NCBI GenBank assembly: GCA_965216955.1
Contig: CBDCGV010000017.1
Span: forward strand, 1-64,000
Direction: 5' to 3'
Length of the DNA stretch: 64,000 nucleotides
Origin: CBDCGV01 sp965216955
GTDB taxonomy: Bacteria; Bacteroidota; Bacteroidia; Chitinophagales; JADIYW01
In this document: one piece after another, positions 17,794 through 26,896 of the stretch
How positions within the stretch are numbered: the stretch's first letter is position 1
Layout of the letters: each line of letters begins with the position of its first letter
The notes under the pieces: model-generated
Seen by the model: the letters and a program-made list of their open reading frames with translations, nothing else
The model's database searches: none
Told to the model about the DNA's origin: nothing
Translations under genes and position numbers: made by a program

Positions 17794-19110
17794 ATGGAAC
17801 TGACCATTACCCTTTTAGCTATGAGTAATAAAATCCTTATTATGCTTATAGCCATTCCCTTTATTAACGGTTTTATAGGATGGATAACCAATGTAATCGC
17901 TCTAAAGATGACTTTCTATCCAATCGAATTATGGGGTTTTAAAATTGGAAACGTTCCAATTGGTTGGCAGGGGATTATTCCCATGAAGGCAGAGAAAATG
18001 GCAAGAACATCTGTCCAAATTATGACAGAAGATCTGGTTCGAATAGATGAGCAATTTGAAAAATTAGATCCGCAAGATACCGCTGATGCTATGTATGAGC
18101 ATACAACTGCCTACGGTAAGGAAACAATAGACAAATCTATGGCAAAAGAATTTCCAATTTTATGGAGTTCCATTTCGCAAGCCGGTAAAGAGCTGATTTT
18201 TAGAGAGGCCAATAAGGAGCTTCCAATGGTTACCAAGCACTTGATGGAAGATCTCAATCCAATTATTGCGGATGTTTTAGACCTTGAAGAAATGACTGTA
18301 AAAGTTTTTGAAGAAGATAAGGAATTATTAAACAGGACATTTTTAGAAGTAGGAGATAAAGAATTTAGATTTATAGAGCGTTCAGGATTTTACTTTGGGT
18401 TTTTATTTGGTATTGCGCAAGCCGCTCTGTGGTACTTTACTACTCAGGCTGGCAAGGACTTTTGGTGGATATTACCTGTTGGAGGATTGGTCGTTGGGTT
18501 TATGACAAATTTTTTGGCTATTAAGCTCATTTTTAACCCTGTTAATCCAATTAAAATCTTTGGAATGACCATACAAGGCATGTACATCAAAAGGCAAAAA
18601 GAAATTTCTGAAGCATATGCAGATATTGTAACCAAAGAAGTAGTTACAACGGATAATATGTTCGGGGTGATTTTTGAAGGAGAGAAAAGTGATTTGGTGA
18701 TGGAAATGGGAAAAAAGCATGTTCAATCTGCTGTTGATAGAGGGTTAAGATATTTAGATGTTGTAGACAGGTTGAAAAGAGCCGCCCATGATATTCCAGG
18801 TTTAAGGAACATTAAAACCATTCAAAGAAATTTAGATTCTGCAACAGAAAAGATAGAAAAAATTAGAACCAAGCTGGTTGATGAATTTGCAAATTTCTTA
18901 CCTCAAGGATTTAAAAAAATATTCCCTTTTATAACGGTACAACTAGATTTAAGAGAAACCATTAGAACAAGGATGGCTGCCTTGCCACCAGATAGGTTTG
19001 CAGGATTTCTAAGACCCGTTTTCCAGGAGGATGAATGGAAGTTAATTGTTACAGGAGCAGCTCTTGGCTTTGTAGCTGGATTGTTGCAAATGTTAATGGT
19101 AAACCTGTAA
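17794..19110 (+). CDS. DUF445 family membrane protein
   Basis: 438 residues with an N-terminal membrane helix (about 12-35, containing PFINGFIGWITNVIALKM), a central membrane pair around 190-245 (containing FWWILPVGGLVVGFMTNFLAIKLIF) and a C-terminal helix (LIVTGAALGFVAGLLQMLMV). The twice-occurring G(W/F)xTN(V/F)xAxK motif is the DUF445 signature. The regions between are soluble and helical. M10 (MSNKIL) is an alternative start. Biochemical role is not known to me. It converges tightly on the next gene (9-base gap). Confidence 0.82.
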   Translation: MELTITLLAMSNKILIMLIAIPFINGFIGWITNVIALKMTFYPIELWGFKIGNVPIGWQGIIPMKAEKMARTSVQIMTEDLVRIDEQFEKLDPQDTADAMYEHTTAYGKETIDKSMAKEFPILWSSISQAGKELIFREANKELPMVTKHLMEDLNPIIADVLDLEEMTVKVFEEDKELLNRTFLEVGDKEFRFIERSGFYFGFLFGIAQAALWYFTTQAGKDFWWILPVGGLVVGFMTNFLAIKLIFNPVNPIKIFGMTIQGMYIKRQKEISEAYADIVTKEVVTTDNMFGVIFEGEKSDLVMEMGKKHVQSAVDRGLRYLDVVDRLKRAAHDIPGLRNIKTIQRNLDSATEKIEKIRTKLVDEFANFLPQGFKKIFPFITVQLDLRETIRTRMAALPPDRFAGFLRPVFQEDEWKLIVTGAALGFVAGLLQMLMVNL

Positions 19111-19119
19111 TTTCCAGTT

Positions 19120-19956
19120 TTACCACCAAAACCCTTTATCTGGGTCTGTTTTTATATCCTTATTAAAAGGGATTTTTAATTGGTATAGAATGTCTTCATC
19201 AGTATCATTGTCTAGTATATCTAACCCATAGATTACATCTTTAGGGTCTTTATATGTTAATGTACCTAAAATTCGGTCCCAAAAAGAAAAAATATTTCCA
19301 AAATTAGTGTCAGTCCAAGGACGCTCAAAGTGATGATGGAATTTATGCATATTTGGAGTTACAATGATTTTACTAAGCATGCGATCCAAAAAATTTGGCA
19401 AACTAATATTTGCATGTGTAAAATATCCAAAGAAAATTGTCATCATTCTATAAAAGATGTAGTAAGAAAAAGGAATTCCAAATAATATTATGGCTATTAA
19501 TGCAAATACCTCTCTTGATATGTAATCTCCCGGATGATGCCTAGTTGCTGTAGTTGCATCTACATGTGTATCTGAATGATGTATCATATGAAATCTCCAC
19601 ATCCATGGAACACGATGTAGCAACCAATGCACACAATATTGCGCAATAAAATCAAGTATTAATATTGCAATAATTAATTCTACCCAAATTGGAAAATCAA
19701 CTAAAAAAAGCACCCCAAATTCATTGGCTTTAGCCCATGAAAACAAGCCTATGGTTACTAGTCCAAAAGCAACATTTATTAGCATGTCTAAAAACAGAAA
19801 AAACAAGTTAACACTAACATGCCTTATTTTTTTATAATCAAAACTAAATAGTGGTTTTAAAAACTCTCCTATCCAATTAAACGACAGGCAAATAAAAATC
19901 CAAACTAATTTTTGCCAAGAGGGCATTTGCTCAAAAAAACTTAAAAAGGCTTCCAT
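19120..19956 (-). CDS. Second sterol desaturase / fatty acid hydroxylase superfamily protein
   Basis: 278 residues with four or more hydrophobic spans and the di-iron His clusters HWLLH, HMIHH and HKFHHH, plus the closing FSFWDRILGT motif also present in the copy at 3027-3887 (IIWDRLFGT). The spacing between clusters and the N-terminal helices differ from that copy, so they are separate subfamilies rather than a recent duplication. Substrate unknown; lipid or carotenoid hydroxylation are possibilities within the family. Confidence 0.82.
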   Translation of the reverse strand: MEAFLSFFEQMPSWQKLVWIFICLSFNWIGEFLKPLFSFDYKKIRHVSVNLFFLFLDMLINVAFGLVTIGLFSWAKANEFGVLFLVDFPIWVELIIAILILDFIAQYCVHWLLHRVPWMWRFHMIHHSDTHVDATTATRHHPGDYISREVFALIAIILFGIPFSYYIFYRMMTIFFGYFTHANISLPNFLDRMLSKIIVTPNMHKFHHHFERPWTDTNFGNIFSFWDRILGTLTYKDPKDVIYGLDILDNDTDEDILYQLKIPFNKDIKTDPDKGFWW

Positions 19957-20055
19957 TATTTATTGTATTATTTAAATGAAGCAACAATATTAATAGCGAA
20001 AAATAGGAATACCATTATCAAATGTTAATAAGTAGCAGGCCATAGGATTTAAGTT

Positions 20056-20741
20056 TTACTCAGCATAGTTATTAAATGCTTTAGACCAATTATACTTTCT
20101 AAAGCTGATTTTTGTTATAGATTCATCTATATAATTGTACTTTCTTAAAAATTGCAATATTCCTCTCTTACCTCTAAAATCTCCAGGATATAACCTAAAC
20201 AAAGCTGTAGCATTTACCTTATTATTAATGACTTCAATATCCTGATCTAAATAACTTTGTGTTGCCCAATTTAACTGGCTATCTATTCTTTTATAATTAT
20301 AAAAACGTATTGGCGGACAACTTACTGCACCGCAATTCAAGGCAAAATGAATCCGAGGATCTAATTGATCAACCATAGCTCTCTTTAAAAAAGAATTTAT
20401 GAGTGGGTTTTTTATATAACCAAAACCTAGTGCAAAGTTACCTCTTCTTAAAATGTCATTTTCTATATTCGAAAGGCTAAGTAATTCGTTTGCTACCATA
20501 AATTTTGTTCTCCAAAACAAAGCATACCTTTTCTCAAATAAAGCAGGTGATTCTAGAACTGCAACCTGAAAAAAGGCATTATATAAATTGATCCAAAAAG
20601 CTTTTTCTTGTCATCGCTATTGATTTCCCTGTATAGTCTCTTACTATCTATTTGCGCAAGTAAATCAATATACTCATCGTATTTTTCTTTTGACTTTACT
20701 GCAGACAAAAATGCTTCTGAAACGCCAATCAAATTCTCCAT
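20056..20741 (-). pseudogene. DUF547 domain gene interrupted by a frameshift
   Basis: Two frames together encode one DUF547 protein. The 5' part (ATG at 20741, MENLIGVSEAFLSAVKSKEK) runs to ...DDKKKLF. The 3' part, in another frame, continues WINLYNAFFQVAVLESP and holds the family motif HFALNCGAVSCPP. The break lies in the run at 20595-20606 (A5 and T5); one extra T would restore KLFWINLYNAF. Everything after the break is conserved, so the lesion is recent or a sequencing artefact. No signal peptide is seen in this reading. It is flanked by a sterol-desaturase-family gene and the divergent M19-like gene. Confidence 0.75.
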
Positions 20742-20827
20742 CTTCTAAAATTATGATATTAATCAATACAAATGCTGAATACTTATATCTATATTCAGAC
20801 TATTAATAACTTTAAAAACAACAAGCT

Positions 20828-22282
20828 TTGGCAAGAAGAGTTCCTTTTTTTACAGACATCCATTTACATGTAACCTTAAAATCTTCTAATTCAGGTCATC
20901 CTAAGCCAATGTATAATATTTGGGAGGACTTTGATCATTTAATTCCTCAATATAGAACAGCAAGATATGTATCAAGAAACTCTCTAGAAATAGCAAAGTA
21001 CACACAAGCTAATTTATATAAACTAGCAAAAGGTAAAGTTCGAGTATTTTTTAACTCTCTATACCCAATAGAAAGAGGCTTTATAAATTTAAGAAATATC
21101 CCCAAAGCACTGACAAGAAACAAAGTACAACATGAATTAATCGGACTTCTTACAGGTATGTCTGCTGATAGAGTTGCACACCTCAAAAAAAATACTGATT
21201 ATTTCAAAGAGGTTCATGAAGAGTATGAATATTTTAAAAGTCAACAAGGCCTTTCTCCTGATAAGCAACATCGATTTGAGATTGCAAAGAATTTTAACCA
21301 TTTAAAAGAAATTTTAAAAGACAAAACAGCATTATCATCTATCGTTACTATTGAAGGTGCTCATGTTTTTTTAGATAAAAAAATGTTATCTGGGAAACTG
21401 ACTAGAGGAGAAATGAAAGTTGCCGTAAAAAATAACATTGAATCCATTAAACAATGGGAACACCCTCCTTTTATTGTTAATGTAGCTCATCATTTTTATC
21501 ATGGATTTTGTGGACATGCTAAAAGCTTTTTTAAAATAGAAATTGCCGAAGGGCTACTGAATCAAAAAAGAGGATTAGATTTAGGGATTAATGGGCTTGG
21601 CACAAAAATTATGACTGAGATGCTAAGCAATAGCAACGGGAAACGTATTCATATAGATACAAAACATATGAGCTTAAAAGCTCGAAAAGAATATTATAAA
21701 TGGTTACGAGGATACAATTACATTAATAAAAATAACAACATCCCAATTATCTGTAGCCATACAGGTGCAAGTGGTTATAAAACCATGAAAGGGAACATGC
21801 TCACAAAAGACAATACCTCAAAAAAGAATGAAGGGTACTTGTTTAGATGGACTATAAACATTTCTGATGAAGAGATTCGATTAATTCACGAAAGCAAGGG
21901 ACTAATCGGAATTATGGTTGATAAAACAAAATTGGGAGGTGGTAAGTTTTACGCAGCATTATCCAAAGCAAAAGATGATGTTGCTATAAAAGATTTATTT
22001 ATGAAAATTTTGTGGGATAATATATTTCAAATAATACACGCCATAGGCGATAAATCAGCATGGGATATTATTACTATTGGCTCAGATTATGATGGTGCTA
22101 TACAGCACATCGATTATTACGATTCTGCGGATAAAATGCCTGATCTTTTTGACGACATGAGAGATTTTATTGAAAAGAATAACTACCAAAAAGACTTATG
22201 GTTTGATTATGAGCCTGTGGAGATTTTAAATAAAATCTTTCAGAAAAATACAATGGATTTTTGCGAACGGTACTTTGTATAA
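20828..22282 (+). CDS. Putative M19-like (membrane dipeptidase family) metallopeptidase
   Basis: 484 residues. Metal-site motifs in the order expected for the amidohydrolase/M19 fold: TDIHLH near the start, IVTIEGAH mid-protein (Glu ligand), VAHHFYHGFCGH, HIDTKHMS, ICSHTGASGY and IGSDYDGAI near the C terminus. No signal peptide is visible, so a cytoplasmic role is likely. The only in-frame start after the upstream stop is TTG at 20828, directly before ARRVPFFTDIH, which fits the short N terminus of such enzymes. Peptidase activity itself is inferred from family resemblance. Confidence 0.68.
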   Translation: MARRVPFFTDIHLHVTLKSSNSGHPKPMYNIWEDFDHLIPQYRTARYVSRNSLEIAKYTQANLYKLAKGKVRVFFNSLYPIERGFINLRNIPKALTRNKVQHELIGLLTGMSADRVAHLKKNTDYFKEVHEEYEYFKSQQGLSPDKQHRFEIAKNFNHLKEILKDKTALSSIVTIEGAHVFLDKKMLSGKLTRGEMKVAVKNNIESIKQWEHPPFIVNVAHHFYHGFCGHAKSFFKIEIAEGLLNQKRGLDLGINGLGTKIMTEMLSNSNGKRIHIDTKHMSLKARKEYYKWLRGYNYINKNNNIPIICSHTGASGYKTMKGNMLTKDNTSKKNEGYLFRWTINISDEEIRLIHESKGLIGIMVDKTKLGGGKFYAALSKAKDDVAIKDLFMKILWDNIFQIIHAIGDKSAWDIITIGSDYDGAIQHIDYYDSADKMPDLFDDMRDFIEKNNYQKDLWFDYEPVEILNKIFQKNTMDFCERYFV

Positions 22283-22312
22283 AATCTACAATTGAAGCTT
22301 TGGTCTCTACAT

Positions 22313-22345
22313 AAAAAAGCCGCTATAGTAACCAACTACAGCGGC
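22313..22345 (-). terminator. Intrinsic terminator downstream of the cys operon
   Basis: Minus-strand RNA GCCGCUGUAGU, loop UGGUU, ACUAUAGCGGC, then U6. The 11-bp stem is complete only in minus-strand RNA, where one pair is G-U; on the plus strand it is an A-C mismatch. It is about 190 bases beyond the cysH stop and probably ends that operon; it could also end a short unrecognised transcript. Confidence 0.75.
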
Positions 22346-22408
22346 GACACCAAGCCATGAAAACAAATTCTTATATAGCTTTACATACTTTCTTAAAAAA
22401 TCGCAATT

Positions 22409-22439
22409 AGTGTTAGTGTCTATAGACAAGTGTTAGTGT
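22409..22439. promoter_or_regulatory. Operator-like direct repeats flanking a perfect palindrome
   Basis: AGTGTTAGTGT occurs at 22409-22419 and again at 22429-22439, exactly 20 bases apart, with the 12-base palindrome TGTCTATAGACA (22417-22428) between and overlapping. The 256-base gap between the M19-like gene and cysH has no other gene. Two-helical-turn spacing suits a protein-binding site, but the regulator and target are unknown. Confidence 0.4.
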
Positions 22440-22538
22440 TTGCAATTTTGTACTCTTTTGACGCAAAAAGAAAATTTGGTCACATTTTTTGTGAAAAAAT
22501 TTTAAACCCCTTAAATACATTGACAATAAAAGGTATCG

Positions 22539-23264
22539 CTATCCTTTTGAATAACCGTTTTTCTGTAGTTCTTTAACTTCTTTTTTAATATGAAGCCCAC
22601 ATTCCGTTTTTGTAGAATTATTCCACCTTCCAGATCGATTTTGACCTTTTAAAGTACAGTGTGTACAACCTACGGAACCATAACCAAGTTTTTGCAAAGG
22701 ATGTCTCGGTAAATTGTGTTCTTCAAAATAATCGCGAACAAAAGATGGTGCAACATCTATTAAAGGATAAAATTTTAGAACGTCATCCACTTTTTCAAAG
22801 ACGTCGAGGTTTTGTCTAAAAGGAGTTGAATACGCTAATAGACCAGAAACCCACACTTTATAATTAGCCCGAACAGCATCTAAGGGTTCAACCTTATTTA
22901 CCGAACAACATAGATCTTGGTCTTTTTCCCAAGTTTTATCTTTATTAGTGAAATCATTTTTCCATTGTTCAGGAGTTAAAGTAACAACATCGAAGCCAAA
23001 TCTTTCACTCAGTTCGTTTTTATAATTATGTGTTTCCTTAAAAAGATACGTCGTGTCAATAAAATGAATTTTTTGTTTCTTATTTACATTACTTATTAAG
23101 TGTAACATAACCGCTGAAGAAGTTCCAAAAGAAGAAGTAATAAGGACATCGTCCTCATAGAAATCCTTATAGAATTGTACGATTCTTTCTTGAGGAGATA
23201 AAGGATTGTACTTTTCTACCAAGTATTTTACATTCATAATATTTTCCCCTTTTACATGCTTCAT
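22539..23264 (-). CDS. cysH: Adenylyl-sulfate (APS) reductase-type CysH
   Basis: Reduces activated sulfate to sulfite. 241 residues with the P-loop-like SSFGTSSAVMLH and the catalytic Cys222 in TECGLH. Two extra cysteine pairs, C119-C120 (DLCCSVNKV) and C200-C203 (GCTHC), are the [4Fe-4S] ligands of APS reductases and are absent from PAPS reductases, so APS is the likely substrate. MNVKYLVEKY at residue 10 (23237) is a plausible alternative start. Last gene of the sulfite-reductase operon; no sulfate adenylyltransferase genes are in the window. Confidence 0.88.
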   Translation of the reverse strand: MKHVKGENIMNVKYLVEKYNPLSPQERIVQFYKDFYEDDVLITSSFGTSSAVMLHLISNVNKKQKIHFIDTTYLFKETHNYKNELSERFGFDVVTLTPEQWKNDFTNKDKTWEKDQDLCCSVNKVEPLDAVRANYKVWVSGLLAYSTPFRQNLDVFEKVDDVLKFYPLIDVAPSFVRDYFEEHNLPRHPLQKLGYGSVGCTHCTLKGQNRSGRWNNSTKTECGLHIKKEVKELQKNGYSKG

Positions 23265-23267
23265 CTG

Positions 23268-23852
23268 TTAATTCTTCCCAACAAGTACAGAAGTAATTTC
23301 ATTCAATTGATCTACTTTATTTTTAAAGTCCCCTTTTAAACTATTTCTGATCGTTCTTAAATTTTTTAGAATCTCCGGAATCGACTCAGGTAATGAATCT
23401 TCCAAAAGCATCCTAAATCGCTTGGCAAATGTTGGAGATTTTCCATTCGTAGAAATAGCAATTTTTAAATCTCCTTTGGTAACTATAGAGCCTAAATAAA
23501 AATCACATAATTCAGGTGTGTCTGCAACATTTACAAGCAAGCCCTTTTTTTTAGAACTTACTCTTATAAATTCATTAATTGTTTTGTTATTAGTTGCTAC
23601 AATTACAATATCTATTTCTTCTAAATCCTTTTCATCGAATTTCTTTTTATGAATTTCAATCGTATTATATGACTTATTTGAACTTATCCTTTCTGAAACT
23701 TCTTCCGCTACAAGTTTTACTTGGGCAAAAGGACTACTTTTTAAAAGAAAGTGTAGTTTTTCATCAGCAACAACTCCTCCTCCAACAATTAAAAATCTTA
23801 ACTGCTCTGTTTTTAGGAAAACTGGAAATAAGTTATTACGAGAAATCTCCAT
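23268..23852 (-). CDS. Precorrin-2 dehydrogenase / sirohydrochlorin ferrochelatase-type (CysG N-terminal-like)
   Basis: Oxidises precorrin-2 to sirohydrochlorin with NAD+ on the way to siroheme, the cofactor of the reductase encoded in the same operon. The 194 residues open with an NAD-binding fold (RFLIVGGGVVADEKLHFLL) and contain IVIVATNNKTINEF, VNVADTPELCDFYLGSI and the late ISTNGKSPTFAKRFR segment. Its start overlaps the end of cobA by 17 bases, implying translational coupling. It is the stand-alone equivalent of the CysG N-terminal domain; whether it also inserts iron is inferred. Confidence 0.88.
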   Translation of the reverse strand: MEISRNNLFPVFLKTEQLRFLIVGGGVVADEKLHFLLKSSPFAQVKLVAEEVSERISSNKSYNTIEIHKKKFDEKDLEEIDIVIVATNNKTINEFIRVSSKKKGLLVNVADTPELCDFYLGSIVTKGDLKIAISTNGKSPTFAKRFRMLLEDSLPESIPEILKNLRTIRNSLKGDFKNKVDQLNEITSVLVGKN

Positions 23853-24609
23853 TTAAATAATTTTCTTCGATGTAAACCCAATTAATTTCAGGATGCTCAT
23901 TAACAACGTTCCCAATAATTATAATGGCAGGGGTTCCTATTTTTTGGAGTTTCACTTCTTCTAAAATACTGTCTACTGTCCCCAATGCTTTCTTTTCTGA
24001 GGAAAGACTTCCATTTTGGATAACTGCAATTGGCGATTCAGATTTACCCTCTGCTTTTAAAAGCTCAACAATCAAAGACAATTTTCCTAACCCCATTAAA
24101 ATCACTAGTGTCGCACTACTTTTGACAGCCAAAGCCAAGTCTTCTGCAAATCGGCCTTTTTTAGCCGTTGCCGTTAACACCCAAAAACTTTCATTTACTC
24201 CTCTTTTAGTAAGCGGAATTCCTTGCAACGCAGGAACAGCAATTGCACTTGAAATGCCAGGAACAATTTCTACCGCAACATTAAATGCCTTGGCATATTC
24301 CAATTCTTCATGCCCCCTGCCAAAAACAAATGGATCTCCCCCTTTTAAACGAACTACATGTCCATAATTAAATGCATAGGCCACTAGCATCTCATTGATT
24401 TTATCTTGAGTATACCTATGCTTATTTGCGCGCTTACCCACAAAAACAACAAGCGCATCCTTAGCTGCATTTTCCAAAAGCACTTTATTGACCAGTGCAT
24501 CGTATAAAATAACATCAGCTGTTTTAATCGCTTTTAAACCTTTGATACTAATTAGATCAGGATCTCCCGGACCCGCTCCTACTAATGTTATTTTAGGTGT
24601 TTTATTCAT
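23836..24609 (-). CDS. cobA: Uroporphyrinogen-III C-methyltransferase
   Basis: SAM-dependent double methylation of uroporphyrinogen III to precorrin-2, first committed step to siroheme. The 257 residues have the SAM-site LVGAGPGDPDLISIKG, DALVNKVLL, HVVRLKGGDPFVFGRG, VEIVPGISSAIAVPALQGIPLTKR (given here in two overlapping pieces of the family core: VEIVPGISSAIA and QGIPLTKRG) and IGTPAIIIIGNVV. It starts directly after the sulfite reductase stop and overlaps the dehydrogenase gene, so it belongs to the siroheme supply for that enzyme. Confidence 0.93.
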   Translation of the reverse strand: MNKTPKITLVGAGPGDPDLISIKGLKAIKTADVILYDALVNKVLLENAAKDALVVFVGKRANKHRYTQDKINEMLVAYAFNYGHVVRLKGGDPFVFGRGHEELEYAKAFNVAVEIVPGISSAIAVPALQGIPLTKRGVNESFWVLTATAKKGRFAEDLALAVKSSATLVILMGLGKLSLIVELLKAEGKSESPIAVIQNGSLSSEKKALGTVDSILEEVKLQKIGTPAIIIIGNVVNEHPEINWVYIEENYLNGDFS

Positions 24610-26751
24610 CTACGCTTTGTAATAATTTTCGATCACTTCTTTATCCTTTTCGCTTCCTTCTTCATTTCTCTGGCGTTCTCTATAAGCCTTTATCTCATTT
24701 AAAAAATGACTCAATTGGTTTAAATAACCCTCCACAAATGATTGACTTGGTTCATTCGCCTTAATGCTCAACACTAATTCTCCAAAGTCTTTTCCTTGTG
24801 CTGAGAAACTACCTTGATCTGCAAGATGTTCATTAAAATCTTTAATGATATTGATTTGGGTATTGCAAGCAATATCTTTAGATAAAAGTAACGCCTTCGC
24901 TCCAATTACAAATCCTGTATAAGCACTGTAAGCAGCCTGCGGATAAAGTTTTTCTTTTTTGTATGCTTCTGCTTCTTCTTGTTTAATTTCTGCATCTCTT
25001 ATGATGCCCCCCACTAAGTCTGTCATTACACCTGCACATTCTCCTACCCCTATCTCTGGAACAAAGTTTTCCGTATGTCCCCAATCTTGGAATTCTTCTG
25101 GCCTAAAGGTTTCTTTATCGCCTAATTCCTTTAGAATTCCATAAAAATACCTCTTCCCTTGTCTCCTAAAGTAGCTATTAAAGTACTCTCCTTCAGTACC
25201 ATTATCTTCATAATCTTGAAGGATTGTTCTCAGTACATCAGGGATCCTCTTAGTAGGTAATTTGATAACCTTTTCTCCTATATTTCCTGCACCATCTGGA
25301 TCCACACCTCCACCAAGTATTACTTGCATAGCAGGAGCCACTAAATCTCCTACCTTTATAGAGCTGCCATGAAATCCTATTTGGGCAGCCATATGTTGCC
25401 CGCAAGAGTTCATGCAACCACTCATCTTTATTTTAATATTTTTCTCATGTGCCAAATCCTCATATTCTTTCTTTAATACATCCTCAAGCACTTTTGCAAG
25501 CTCCATACTATTTGTTACTCCCAACATACAAGTGTCTGTTCCTGGACACGTTGTTATATCCAAAATTGTATCAAACCCAGGATTTGCGAAATTCAATTCA
25601 TCTAGTTTTTGATATAGATAAGGCAAGGCCTCTTCTCTAACAAAACGCAATAAAAGTCCTTGGTTAACAGTTACACGCATGTCATCAGCAGCAACTTCTT
25701 CAACTATTGCGGCCAGTTTACGAGCAATTTTATGGTCGATATCCCCCTTTAATACTTTGAGATAAACTCCGAAAAAGCCCTTTTGCTTCTGCTCAAAAAC
25801 ATTCGTTGCTAACCAATCTTTATATTTCTTCTGGTCTTCAATATTTATACTCGGTAAATCTTTAGTTGCTTTTGGCACTGCAGAAGGAAAATCATCTGTT
25901 TCAATAGCGACAGTCTGATTCGCTAAAGATTGTAATTCTTCTTTTACCAATTCCATCCAAGCTTCTAATCCCATTTCTCTTACTAGAAACTTCATTCTAG
26001 CCTTAAACCTTTTCGCTCTTTCGCCATATCTATCAAAGACCCTTATGGCTGCCTCCATAAATGGAAGAATTTTCTCTTCTTCAAGAAACTCATATGCTGT
26101 CGGGGCAATAATAGACTGTGCTCCTAACCCACCACCAACTAGAACTTTAAAGCCCCTTTTACCATCTCTAACTCTTGGTATAAAACCAAAATCATGGAAA
26201 TAGGCAAACGCTGTATCTTGCTCATTTGAAGAGAACGCAATTTTTATTTTCCTTCCCATATCCTGGCAAATAGGATTTCTCAAGAAATACTCAAACGTCG
26301 CATGAGCGTATGGCGTTATATCAAAGGGTTCTTCTGGATCAATTCCTGCAGTAGCAGAAGCGGTAACATTACGAACCGTATTACCGCAAGCCTCTCTTGC
26401 TGTTACTTGAACGTCTGCTAATTCTGTCCAAACTTTTGGTGAATCATCCAATTTCACATAATGAAGTTGAATGTTTTGTCTCGTTGTAAGATGTAAATTA
26501 CCTGTAGCATATTTTTCGGATACATCAGCCAATCGAACCAATTGTTTTGGTGTTATTTTTCCATAAGGAAGTTTTGTCCTAAACATTTGAACTCCAAATT
26601 GTCTCTGTCCATATACTCCCCTTGTAAGCCTATAAGCCTTAAACTTATCCTCTGGCATCTTTTCATCCTTAAACAACTGAATCTTATACTCTAATTCGCG
26701 AATATCTTCCGCAGCCTTTTTAGATACATTATTACTAATTTCAACTCCCAT
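24610..26751 (-). CDS. Siroheme/[4Fe-4S] sulfite (or nitrite) reductase with C-terminal HEPN-like extension
   Basis: Six-electron reduction of sulfite to sulfide. 713 residues: two ferredoxin-like/siroheme half-domains (GVYGQRQFGVQMFRTKLPYG, TTRQNIQLHYV, RNVTASATAG) and the cluster ligands C402-x5-C408 (CPGTDTC) and C446-x3-C450 (CMNSC). From about residue 590 a helical region (AYSAYTGFVIGAKALLLSKD ...) follows that is absent from standard sulfite reductases and resembles a HEPN-type helical domain. Company with cysH and siroheme genes, and a Cys-codon leader upstream, favours sulfite over nitrite as substrate. Confidence 0.88.
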   Translation of the reverse strand: MGVEISNNVSKKAAEDIRELEYKIQLFKDEKMPEDKFKAYRLTRGVYGQRQFGVQMFRTKLPYGKITPKQLVRLADVSEKYATGNLHLTTRQNIQLHYVKLDDSPKVWTELADVQVTAREACGNTVRNVTASATAGIDPEEPFDITPYAHATFEYFLRNPICQDMGRKIKIAFSSNEQDTAFAYFHDFGFIPRVRDGKRGFKVLVGGGLGAQSIIAPTAYEFLEEEKILPFMEAAIRVFDRYGERAKRFKARMKFLVREMGLEAWMELVKEELQSLANQTVAIETDDFPSAVPKATKDLPSINIEDQKKYKDWLATNVFEQKQKGFFGVYLKVLKGDIDHKIARKLAAIVEEVAADDMRVTVNQGLLLRFVREEALPYLYQKLDELNFANPGFDTILDITTCPGTDTCMLGVTNSMELAKVLEDVLKKEYEDLAHEKNIKIKMSGCMNSCGQHMAAQIGFHGSSIKVGDLVAPAMQVILGGGVDPDGAGNIGEKVIKLPTKRIPDVLRTILQDYEDNGTEGEYFNSYFRRQGKRYFYGILKELGDKETFRPEEFQDWGHTENFVPEIGVGECAGVMTDLVGGIIRDAEIKQEEAEAYKKEKLYPQAAYSAYTGFVIGAKALLLSKDIACNTQINIIKDFNEHLADQGSFSAQGKDFGELVLSIKANEPSQSFVEGYLNQLSHFLNEIKAYRERQRNEEGSEKDKEVIENYYKA

Positions 26752-26830
26752 ATTTACTATAGTTTCGAATTATTAATCAATACTTTTGTTCAAAAAAAAT
26801 GGTCAAAAGTCTATTTTTTGTCGCCTTATT

Positions 26831-26866
26831 AAAAAAGCCTTCCCACTAATACGCTTTGGAAAGGCT
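26831..26866 (-). terminator. Attenuator terminator between the Cys leader ORF and the sulfite reductase gene
   Basis: Minus-strand RNA AGCCUUUCC (26866-26858), 13-base loop, GGGAAGGCU (26844-26836), then U6. All nine pairs form only in minus-strand RNA (one is U-G). It lies 30 bases after the leader ORF stop and 80 bases before the ATG of the first structural gene, so unless it is prevented from forming it would switch the operon off. Confidence 0.85.
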
Positions 26867-26896
26867 CTACTAATATGCTATTATAAAATCAAATAC

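Noticed and set aside
22344..22404. Short plus-strand ORF MKTNSYIALHTFLKNRN after the M19-like gene
   Set aside because: No amino-acid run, no downstream plus-strand gene to regulate and no promoter signal; the adjacent hairpin terminates the minus strand.
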